A stretch of 64,000 bases of DNA, from assembly GCA_037349105.1 (NCBI GenBank), contig JAYJMM010000105.1, positions 1,550,001-1,614,000 on the forward strand, in the 5' to 3' direction. Below are positions 47,809-57,907 of the stretch, one piece after another. Position 1 is the stretch's first letter; each line of letters opens with the position of its first letter. This DNA is from Limnomonas spitsbergensis (taxonomy: Eukaryota; Chlorophyta; Chlorophyceae; Chlamydomonadales). The notes beneath the pieces were generated by a model that worked only from the letters and a program-made list of their open reading frames with translations, was not told the DNA's origin and did not search any database. Both the position numbers and the translations under genes were made by a program.

Positions 47809-48612
47809 GTATCACCACCACTCCAGAAACAATTCCTTTACCTTCCTATTGGGTCAGATTGTGTGAGAGATAAGCAGTCAGCACATCTGACTATCCAAGA
47901 CACTGAGACGGAGATATGAGGAACCCACGCCAGCTTTGGGGGGGGGAGTGAAGATTTTCCCACTCCGGTAATTGCATGCCCGGCCAGTGCTGCTACCTAC
48001 TGATCATCCTCTGATCATATCTTCTTTGCCACCTCATTGCATTATTTGCTTGGACTACCGGTTAACAATGTGTGAGTCACTCTGCTCCTCCCCGTCAACA
48101 TAAGGTGCAAACACATAAAACAGGCAAACAGCCGGTGAGGCCCTCGTCATCAGCTGAGGAAAGGCACACAGAAACATGGAGGCTTCTGACCAACAAGCGC
48201 TTGCACGGCCGCAGTAAGTCATGCGTAGAAAGTTATAATTACCGATATGTTGCGGCAAAAAACATCTGCCTCGCCCTCGCAACCCTCTAGTCAGCAGAGT
48301 GCACTACTGGTACTGGTACCACCCTAAGCCTACCCATCAGTGCGTGCTGCCATTGCCTCCACCCATTTTGAAAAAAATGGCATGTAGTGAAATAGAAGGT
48401 GGCAAAAAAATGGACAGGAAGTCAAAGGAGGAGCTGCCTGGACACTAAGAGGGTTAACGGCTTTCGGCTTACCGTAAGGCATGCCCCCCCCTAAAGAGCA
48501 GGTTGCACCCTAGCAGCCACAAGGCCCAAGCTGCACACAGGCCCTCTCAAAATGAAGCCAGACCGCAGGTAGGGCAAGCATACCCTAAGCTATAGTGTTT
48601 TAGTCACATCAG
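47809..48612. other. Spacer, nothing identified
   Basis: No coding, RNA or repeat signal could be supported apart from short open frames on both strands. The right end contains one half of an 11-bp direct repeat (48602-48612) that flanks the next insertion. Confidence 0.4.
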
Positions 48613-48728
48613 GCAATGACGTTACACACTTAACACCCATGGGCCCTGCTAAAAAAGGCTTGGCCGCGTGGGTGCCTAACAATTAGGTTGGGGGGGACAA
48701 ATGAGTGAGGAAAGAAGAGAAAGGGGGC
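48613..48728 (-). mobile_element. Short LINE-tail insertion with 11-bp target-site duplication
   Basis: The plus strand reads AATGACGTTACACACTTAAC, then ATGGGCCCTGCT, then AAGGCTTGGCCGCGTGGG. This is the family tail in reverse complement with a small internal expansion. The direct repeat AGTCACATCAG flanks the 116-bp segment at 48602-48612 and 48729-48739. Confidence 0.75.
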
Positions 48729-48739
48729 AGTCACATCAG

Positions 48740-50070
48740 TAACAATATATGCATGGTCTCATTGCATCTGATGCTCCAGCCAAAACCGGTAGGTCATACC
48801 GCCCGTACCGCCGGTTTGCAAGCATCGGGGTTGGAAAGTGAGATTGGGAAGAGGACTTGAACGACGTCCGCCATTCCGCATCAAAATGAAACCGCCGAGC
48901 TCGGCAGGCATCGCTCCATCATGTCGGCTACCCAGCTGATGGCCCTCTTCTATCTTCTGCCCCGCTCCTGTCGTGCAAACTGCGTCAGCACACGCGTCAG
49001 CGTTCGGCACGCACGTGCGGTGCTGACGAGGAGAGGACGGCCACTTTATTTGCACTGCCAACGAGGCTTGCCAGCGAACACCGACAACGAAGCAAATCTC
49101 GGGTATAAATCCATGGTCGCGCAAAACTGAAACTAGCAACTTTTATATGTTTGGAAGGTACGTCTTGGCAGGGGTCTTGGGCTTCATCTCAGAGCCTGCC
49201 AGCATTGTCAGTTTGACGGGCAATCCGCTGATAGACGACGCCGAGCCAGGCTGTCTGGCGAGGTTCACGACGCCCGCAAGACCGCAAACATGTCCCGCAC
49301 AGGCCCCAACACACTCCATGAACATGCTTTCAACATATTTATCAGCCAACCTGTGATCCATCACTGAAGTGCGAAGTAAATCCTTTGTTTCAGAAGCAAA
49401 TGATACCGGTAATTGAAATAAACAAAAAGCACCTCCTCCAGTCCTCTCTGAACCAGGATATTTTGCACCTCAGGACACATCTGTCCCCTGATCTATCCCC
49501 TACCAGACCTCTGCTATCAGTCGTTATGCCTTTCACTGGAAAATCTTGACTGAATCCCATTCTGCCCCTACCTCCGCCTCTCCCAGGAAGTTATATCCTC
49601 GCTTTGCGGACACGAGGAAAGCTGTGCCAGCGCTCATTTTGATTCAAGATGCCCAAGATTTCCTTAGTCCCCAACTTGCCACACTTTCACGGCAACGGCC
49701 TTAGTCACACAGCCCAACTGCTCCGTGCCGCATCTGCAGGTGTGTTTGAACCACAACAATGTCTAACAGGCGCAGTGGCTGTGTTCTTAAGAGAGAGTGA
49801 ATGAAAGTGTGGCAGCCAGCGCAGGCAGCCCAGTCCGCTAGCTGTATGTCAGTGTGGAAGGAAGGGGTTGGGGCAACTTACCAAACAAGTGGGTGAGGCT
49901 GACCTGCTAGTTACTTTGTGGTAAGATCCAGTAGCTCAAGCATGGGCACACACACCATCCTAGGCAAATAACTGTATAAGGGTATTGAGTTTTAAATGGG
50001 GAAATCGTAGGACGGTCTGGTGCTCGAGAATTGAGACTAAAAATACAAAATCTATATATTGAGACACTGA
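48740..50070. other. Spacer upstream of the aquaporin gene, possible small exons
   Basis: Two plus-strand pieces look mildly gene-like. The frame from 48921 reads MSATQLMALFYLLPRSCRAN followed by an Arg/Ser/Val-rich, acid-poor stretch, like a plastid leader. The frame 49147-49356 reads FGRYVLAGVLGFISEP ... LTGNPL. No phase-consistent join between them was found, and both strands are open at 49147-49356. The promoter of the aquaporin gene should lie at the right end. Confidence 0.3.
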
Positions 50071-53000
50071 ATGGAGCTTGAATGGATTGACACCCCCACT
50101 CGCTTGCTCCCTGACTATCTTGCTTTATTTGGGCTGTTGCTCAGATTCTACAGCTCCAGTGCCGGTGCTCTGTCAATTTCTGCCGGTACGCCCGTATGTC
50201 ACCCCAAACCACACCTCCCCTCCCTCTAACTGCAGAATTTATGGGTGTTGCCTTCTTCCAGCTTATGGCAGCAAGCAGCAGCAACGACAACCACCTGGTA
50301 ATCGCTTTCTCATTCGCTGCCGTCCAATGTGAGGAGTTGGGGTCCAAAGACATGTGATTGATTCAAAACATTTGATAGCAAATATTATACAGACTTTCGT
50401 ATTATTTAAGAGACAAAGACAACCACGGGACGATTCAATGGACAGGGCAGGATGGAGCCATAGTGCATGTATGGCTGTATGGATCCATGGGCTGTATGGA
50501 TCCATCCATGGTGCATTTACGGTAGATCCACTGCAGATCCGTGACAGATCTACGGTGGATCCCCGGCGCTCTTGCCTGGCCACCATGGGTCATTCACATC
50601 CCTACCCTAGCCACCCTTGCAACCACTGCTGCAGATGCCACGCGCTTCATCAGTGGTGGCCACCTGAACCCAGCCGTATCCCTCGCTGCTGCGGGCTCAG
50701 GACACATACCCTGGTCCACGGGCATGGTATACTGCGGCGCACAGGTGGGATTTGAATTTGATCTCAATTGTTCTGTTAAGACTTGATCGACGCTGGTGTA
50801 CATTGTCTTGAGGCCATTGGGGCACTACCACAATCAGGGATTCGCGCCCAATGCTCCAGGCACTGCCAAACACGTAGATGATGTAAGGTGTGATTTGCAT
50901 TTTGCATTGGGGGCAATTTCTGTACATAATGTTCTTTCTCTGGGGGGCTAGGGGGCGATGTTCGCCGCAACTCTGATGCTGCGGGCAGACAATAAGTGGG
51001 GGGAACACAGTTGGCAGACAGGCTTATCAGGAACAGCACCATACATGCTAGGCTTCATTTCTTACTCCTGGTACCTCACCCCTGAGTACACATCCCATAG
51101 CTGTTGTCATGACAGGCTTCTATCCAATAGCCTTCTATGAAAGGGCCAGGTCGTGCAAACAGGGAAAGCAGAGAAAGCTGGAGCGCAAGCCCAATATGCC
51201 ATAGGCAGTATCTTCAATTTTAACAGGTCCTGCCCCCCTCCCCCCTCCCATCAACCTCCCACCCATCAGCCCGGTTGTGCCATGCAGGCAAATCCTGCCA
51301 TAACCATGATACTCAATCCAACACACCGACGTCATGTGTCACCTGCATTCCCTGCAGTTTCTCGGTGCTATCACCGGCGCTCTGCTCCAGGGCCTCCTCA
51401 TTCCCAGCTCCAAGATCGGCCGCGAAAGCATTGGCTGCATGGCTCCTGCCAATGACGTCACAAGGACTGTCCTTTTTGGTAAGGGAGGAACAAACCAATT
51501 AGTAAACGCGTGGGAGGTAGGGCCCTTCAGCTGGGCGTGGTTGCGGGAATGTTTGCAGTTTCAAAGTTTGTTGCCACCAGCACACCATGGGAATGAGTCC
51601 AGCTCTTAGAATCAAGATGCTTTACACCTCTCTCTATCCAGATGCCGTGAATGTGATTCCCTGTCTTCGTTTACCTGTAAACCTGCCTCTCACAGCCTTC
51701 CCGCTAAGCCACCAATCTCTCTACCCCTCCCTCCCAGCGGCCCTCATCTGCCGTGTGTGATGCTTGAAGACTCGCGTGTCCCTCCCTGACTTTGTTGCAG
51801 TGTTGCACCCTGTTCACCTTCCTGATCCTTCCCTCTTTGATCCATATCCTTTATTAGGATGGGAGTTCATTATGACCTTCATCTTCATCATGGTAAGTGG
51901 GAGTTGCAGGTGGAAGCATCCATCTCCTCAAGGGGTCTGGAGGATGGGTCGCAAGTAACAGCTCAAGGATTTCAAATTTTAAACAAGCATGTATGGCTGA
52001 AGTCAATGTTCACCCCTCTGGGTGCAGCCTTGGGGTAGCTAAACAACCCTTAGGATGTTGTGTACATTGGATGGTTGAGTGGTGTGGTGCTGTGTTTATG
52101 GTGGCGCCCGTGTGATGATAATGCCTGCCCATAAAGGGGAGCAAGGGTGAACCCTTAACCCGCACCTGTTTCTGCAATAGCAATCAGAAGCCCCCGCCTA
52201 TCAGTCCCCTACTTGCCTAGATCCACACCAAAAGGGCATCTACCCTTGCCTTCGGGGAAGCCCCCTCACTCAGGATGTTGGGTCGATAGTCCCATGCCCC
52301 CATGGTCCATGGTACCCGTCACATGTCAATTCCTGCATTGAGAAGGGAGTGCACCACTACCAGATCTCTCGCACATGCATTTCAAGTTAAAATCACTAGC
52401 AGGTGTGGGGTATTTCCCACCAAGTGTTTTGTGTTCACCCATTTCTTTTGAACTTATCGGGGAACGTCTGAGAAAAGATATTTATTGCCTGCTGGCGAGT
52501 GGGCCCTATCTTCTCCGGGCTCATGAACTTCATCTCATATTCTTCTAGCCTTGCCCAAGCGATTTGGGGTCCCAGCCAATAAGCCCCCCCCCCCCCCTTA
52601 TCAGGTCAAATATTTGAATCCATATTCTTTTGGTTGACACAACAACGATCCTTATGGGGATGAGTGTGTGTGGGGCGATCCCTACACATGATGGGATGTT
52701 TCTGTTAAATTTGTAAATACCCGAGCTGATGCTTTTCTGTCAGGTTTGAAGGACTAGTAGAAACTGCCACAAGCATGATGGTACCTCTGAGCAGGCCTCT
52801 CCAAGAGTGGCTTGCTGTTTGTGTTTTGCATTGCCCCTCATGACACCTGGTGCCAAATGTCATGAGTGGCATTGCAAAGCCCCGAACACCATCCTCATCA
52901 GGTGATGGCCTTCAGATCGTTTTCTTCTACATCCATTTAGCTTGAATGCGAGTGGCATAACCCTAATGCCCCACAGGTGCAATACTCGGCCCTTTTCCTA

Positions 53001-53996
53001 CGTCCTGGTCATGGGCATGCCGCTCCCTTGGCTTCTGCGGCGGCTCTCTACGGAATAGCAGCCTCGGGTGAGTGCCTCGATCTAACTGGTGCATGATCAT
53101 GAAACATGGGATGGTTGGGCGGGTGCCATGGGCTGGCATAGTGGTCCCTGTGGCACCATCTGCTTCTATTTTAAAAGAATTCATTGCAGGGAGAAGGGGG
53201 GGTAATCAACTTGTCTTAAACCTTGAGAAGAAAGAACTTTGAAACACTTTTTTCTGGGAGGCCATGCAAAATCTCATGCCTCGATAAGTTTTGGCCGGAT
53301 GAGGGACTGCGCTGCTGAACCTTGCTGGCAGACAGGTCCCCGGGTACGGGATGCGAAGTGGGATGTAACACAAAAAAGTTATCGCACATGTAAAAAAATC
53401 AGGTTATTTTGTGTGTATCCCTGCTTGCAGGCGGCCAGTTCACCGGGAACAGCCCCGTCAACCCGGCCCGCTCGCTGGCTGAGCCGTTGGTCTTCGCCTG
53501 TTTCTGGAATGTGAGAGGGGAGTGATGCGGAAACAGAGATGAGACCTGCCCTGCTATGTCTGTCACTGGTTGCCTCTATTGAATATCAGTCTAGCACATA
53601 TTGGGGCGGACTACTCCCATTTGTTTGTTTTCCATTTTTACGCCTTACACGCATATCAGCCCGCCCACCAGATGCAAACAACTATGAAAAGTCCAAATCC
53701 AAGCTGCACACCATAATGAGGTAGTTAAACTGCAAACCTTAATGATGATCAAACTGCAAACTAACCGCAAGGGAGAGCTCAAAATCATCCCGAACTGTTT
53801 ATTTCCGTGTTGAAGCCAGACCCAGGCATTCTCCCCCCCTCCCCTCCCCCCCCTCTGCCCCCCATCTGTAGTTGCTTGGGTGTACCTCCTGGCTCAGCTG
53901 CTGGCTGCCACTGTTGGCTCCGTATGGGCTCTTATTTGGCACGGAAGGCGAGTTTTCGATGCTGTAGCCACCTCTGCTACAGCTTACGAACTTTGA
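50071..53996 (+). CDS. Aquaporin (major intrinsic protein), 9 exons
   Basis: Exons 50071-50185, 50236-50328, 50635-50744, 51358-51478, 51858-51892, 52977-53067, 53431-53510, 53590-53626, 53872-53996; all joins keep phase, giving 268 residues, normal for the family. Aquaporins form six-helix water or solute channels. Helix 1 carries EFMGVAFFQL; loop B holds the first box, ISGGHLNPAVSLA. Helix 3 has FLGAITGALLQGLL, helix 4 WEFIMTFIFIM, and helix 5 lies around APLASAAALYGIAAS. The second box is GGQFTGNSPVNPARS, and the last helix is WVYLLAQLLAATVGSVWAL. The exact N-terminus and exon 8 (37 nt, weak donor GTTTTC) are the least certain parts. The subfamily and transported solute cannot be told from this alone; plasma or vacuolar membrane is expected. 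TGTAA at 54130 is a candidate poly(A) signal. Confidence 0.92.
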
Positions 53997-55663
53997 AGGG
54001 GGGGTAATGACTTGCACCCGCACGTCATCCCCTGCAACATCCTGGAAAGTATGGTTGAGGAAACTTGGGGCCCTTGCCCCTTGGGTATTTTTGGTGGGTA
54101 CATGGTTTGGGTTGAAGGGGTGGAACGATTGTAACAACAGGCCACCATCAGTCTTTGGGGCCACAGTCTTTGGTAACAGCTTATAAATCCAGGGCAAGTC
54201 GCAAAGTGACTTCATACCACTGGTGCAGTCACATCTCTCTCAGCAGCCCCAGCCCTCGTCCCCCTCATGACATGGTTATTTTGGTTCATGTGGATTTTTA
54301 ATGTCATGCATTTCAGTTTTTTGCGTGCCATTGCTAAATTTTCTGTGTTGTGCATTTCAGTATATTTGGTACCAACTACCAAGCTGCCTTGATGTGGCTA
54401 ATGTCAATGGAACGTGTGTCCTGTGCAGCAGCAGCCCACATGCACAAAAAATCTGAAACACACCATCCTTGCCTCCTCAGGGGTGCCTTCTACGCTGCCG
54501 CCTCCTCTCACGAGGCCCCCTGTTGCGGAGGTGGCGTCGACGACCCCTTCCGGCAGTCTTTGCTCCCTGGGACCAGCGGGGGTGGGGGTCATGAGGTTGA
54601 GGCCGCCAGGGCGAGTGAGGCTGAGGAAACCTTTGCCCCTACCGGCAGTCACAACTGATGGCGGGCAGAAGAGGGAAAGAGCGCACACAGCACTCAGCCA
54701 CCGCTGAGTTGCCTGCTGTAGGCGTTCCATATCCGTCGCGAAAGTGTATAAATAGAAGACACGGGATTGACACGGGGGCGGTTTGTGTTATTTACTTATT
54801 TCTGACGAGAGCGGGTATGCACCGTTGTAAACTTTTTTCTGACAATGCCTGATAGCCCTGAGCAGGGCCTTGAGCATGCCCATTTGGGCAAAATATCCAT
54901 TTTGTCAGGACAGGCAGCATGACGTGGATGTCTCTATTAAGACAGTCTTGAATCTAGGCAGGCTACATTTGTGCCCATCATATTTCAAAATTGGGCTTTT
55001 GGTCGTGGGCCAGTTTTTCGCCTGACCTTTCGTTGCGTCCTACATCAGCTAAGGCGACCGTCAGATTATCATACACTTGCTGGATGTCACGCCTGACCTT
55101 TGGGTGAGGATTTGCATGTCCTGAGCCCCATGCGCATGACTTCTTAGCGTCAAATGGGCTTCCCCCCAAATGAAGCGAGGAACGCCTGGTAAGGCCTGAA
55201 TGGCTGGCATACAGTAGGCATTGGTATAATTTGCCTGAGCCCCCTGGTTTTATGTCATCATGCGTGTCTGAAAGCTTGGGGCATCCTCTCATCGCTGGCT
55301 GCCCCTAGGCCACCAGAGGATGAATGGCCAGGCAGCATCCTCACCCCCTGACGCCTTGCCCAAAGGAGCCTCTCCAGTCTGGCGAAGGGAGGAGTGCATC
55401 GTTATTAATATTATGTGTTGAGGGATCCGAGGAGGGATCTGTGTTTCTTTCATAAGAGTCCCGCTTTATCGTACTACTGGCCCACCCAGCTTGATTTGGA
55501 AGCCAAGTAAAAATAATGTTGTTGCTTAGATTGCCATGAGGAGGCTCGTGGTGGGAGTGGGGAAGTATCTAGCTGGTCTGTCCGCACTTGTCCTTACTGC
55601 CCATAGGCCCGACATTTTGTTTGCTGGGGAGGTATCGTTGTGTGTTGCAAAACATGTTAGTAC
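53997..55663. other. Spacer after the aquaporin gene
   Basis: The aquaporin 3' UTR comes first. Open frames near 54350-54850 and the minus-strand frame 54978-55292 have no recognisable motif. The last 11 bases (CGGGCAAGCCA to 55674) are one copy of a target-site duplication of the retroelement that follows. Confidence 0.4.
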
Positions 55664-55674
55664 CGGGCAAGCCA

Positions 55675-56758
55675 ATGACATTACACCTCTGGGCCCTGCT
55701 CAAAAAGGCTCGGCCGCGTGGGCGCCCAACTGTCTCGTTGGAAGAAAATAAACTACAGTGGGAAAGAAGGAGAAGAAAACAAAGGAAGGAAAGAATTACC
55801 CCCCCCCTTAAGGAAAAGGCAGCCCGAAGTAAACCTTGCCCCTTTAAAACCTTTTCCCCAAGCAGGCAAAGAAAAACAACAAAAGTAGGCCTCAATAAAG
55901 CGAACGACGTCCTCAACAGAAGTCAGAGCCTCCCATCCAAGCCTGTCCTGGTACAACTATTGAAAGTCTGTGGCACCTTCCGGGGGGCCTGTCCAACCTC
56001 TCTCCCTAAGCCTCTCCTTCACGCTAGGGCACTGGAAGCAGACATGCAGCGCATCCTCTACATGCTCGCCATCTCCCCTTGCCCAACACCGTTGGCAGCA
56101 CCGTCCGTCACGCTGCTGACCGCTGCGCCGTCCTCGAGTGTCAGCTGTGCTGACGGCGCCGAGCCGCAGCCACAAGTTCGTGCGCATGCAAGCACACTCC
56201 CTTCGACTGGTGCGGCCCCTGGCCTGCGCCAGCACGCAGCACGGCGCCCGCCGTAAGACTGAAACCATGTGCGGTAGGCCGCCGTAGACCGGTGTTCAGT
56301 GGCAGGATCTCTGGGTTTCCCTCTGCCAGCTGCATCCAGCTGCGCCCACTCGTATGCTGCATCAACTAGCGCCAGCACCTCTGGGACAGGTAGCGGCTGT
56401 AGGTCAGTCGCTGTCTGACGCAGTTTGGGGACGGCTGATCCCAGCTCTAGCTCCTCCAAAGCACCTAGCAATTCCCTGCACCAATTGCGCCCAACAGTGC
56501 CCTGTCTGACAGCGAGCTCCATGTCGGCCACCATGCCTGCAGCCATGAGTGGGCTGTCTTTCTGTGCTGCTGGTGCGACCGCGGCGTTGTAGAAGCAAAG
56601 CACATGCTGCCGCCAACTTCGCTGTAACGGCTGGATCTGCAGCTCCCTCATGACCCCCCAACTGGCAGCGGACGGAGGTAGCCCTGCAGCATGGCGCAGA
56701 TGCTGTAGGAAGCTGGACTGCATCTTGCTCTTGAGGCAATGACGCGGCCTGAGGTGAT
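55675..56758 (-). mobile_element. 5'-truncated LINE-like retrotransposon, copy 1
   Basis: The element reads on the minus strand. The upstream frame has post-reverse-transcriptase features (LRHAAGLPPSAASWGVMREL, SWRQHVLCFYNAA, VLALVDAAYEWAQLDAAGR). A second frame, entered by a frameshift near 56260, has RTNLWLRLGAVSTADTRGRR and a Cys/His cluster, CCQRCWARGDGEHVEDALHV then CFQCPS, typical of the C-terminal knuckle of LINE ORF2. The 3' tail on the plus strand is AATGACATTACACCTCTGGG, then GCTCAAAAAGGCTCGGCCGC. The direct repeat CGGGCAAGCCA at 55664-55674 and 56759-56769 marks the target-site duplication. No reverse transcriptase domain remains. Confidence 0.85.
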
Positions 56759-56858
56759 CGGGCAAGCCAGGAGTGAAACCGAGTCATACAGAAAAACGAG
56801 GTGAAATGTTGCCAGTTTGAACAACTTAGCGCAAGTTGTGAGCTTAGGGAGCCATCCG

Positions 56859-56949
56859 TTTAGAACGGTGCATACCCGCTGGGCCCTGCTGAACGCTTGA
56901 CCGCGTGGGGCTGGAAGGGAATGACTAAGCTAAATTCCAGCTACCATGT
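56859..56949 (-). mobile_element. Short LINE-tail insertion with 15-bp target-site duplication
   Basis: A 91-bp segment carries GTGCATACCCGCTGGGCCCT and GACCGCGTGGGGCTGG and is flanked by the perfect direct repeat TTAGGGAGCCATCCG at 56844-56858 and 56950-56964. It shares its terminal variant (GTGCATACCC) with the insertion at 32716, so a second subfamily of tails exists. Confidence 0.75.
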
Positions 56950-56964
56950 TTAGGGAGCCATCCG

Positions 56965-57907
56965 GCGTCGGCTGTACTCAGAGTCTCTGACCTCACTCTT
57001 CGAAGGGAGGGATTTACATTATACATGGTGCTTACACCCCCGGCGGCGTTAGAGGGCGCAACACGCAAGGCCGCAATTGCCGGGGCGGCAAAGGCACAGA
57101 GGAGACGGAGCGGCAGCTCCCACCACAAGCACACAACCAATGCCAGGGGTGTTCACAAAAAAAACGGTGAAATACCGGTAAGGTGTAATATCATTGACAT
57201 ACAAAAAAACGTGAAAGAACTGAGAACGATAAACAAAGGCCAAGGCCCCCTTGCTGCCCACAAATTGGTTTGCATGTGCACCTTATCTGATGCGGAGCAG
57301 TAGGAGCCCTCGTGGGCATGGGGGCGGTATGTTGCAGACAGGAGGTCCCCTGAAATAGGTCGAAAGCCACCCTGTCAGAGTGGATGAAATCTTCCGGTCC
57401 TTAGGTCAGGTGGGGCAGAACCTCCCTCCATTCAAAAAAGGTGAACAGTGCAATGACATTCCACCCCCCCGGGCCAGCCTGCCCAAATTCAAAATAGCGG
57501 GAGGAACTGTCCTTGCTTCTCCTCGCCCTCCCTGCCAAAACTGAATTCCCGACGGCCTACATTTGAATACCGGACGGCCTACATTTGAATTTCTAGCTTG
57601 CCTCAAAATGGCTACCGGTATTAGGTCTGAAAACTCAGTAATATGCTCCCCCACATACTTTAAAAAAAACGCCTGCTGACATTGGCATTCATTTTATACT
57701 GCGGTCCCATCAGAACCTGCTTCATCATGAAAAAGGTGGAGGTCCTAACCGGCCTCGCGGCCAGAAAGCCCCCCTTACCTGAACCGCCACTATTTCTCAG
57801 GTCCTGCAAGAATGCTCTCGATGGCCTCCCCGGCCCCCTGCCAAAGCACGTTGCCGTTTAAGGCCAAGGCCCCCTGGCCCCACACCCAACAGCCTGCCGG
57901 CCTTGCC
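56965..57907. other. Spacer downstream of the MATE gene
   Basis: Contains the 3' UTR of the minus-strand transporter and sequence with no support for genes. CAATGACATTCCACCCCCCC followed by GGGCCAGCCTG at about 57451-57480 resembles a further degraded LINE tail. Confidence 0.35.

Noticed and set aside
48759..49139. 126-residue minus-strand frame
   Set aside because: Random-looking composition; overlaps a better, though still weak, plus-strand candidate.
50263..51498. Several minus-strand frames across the aquaporin exons
   Set aside because: Shadows of the NPA-containing exons, which are phase-consistent on the plus strand.
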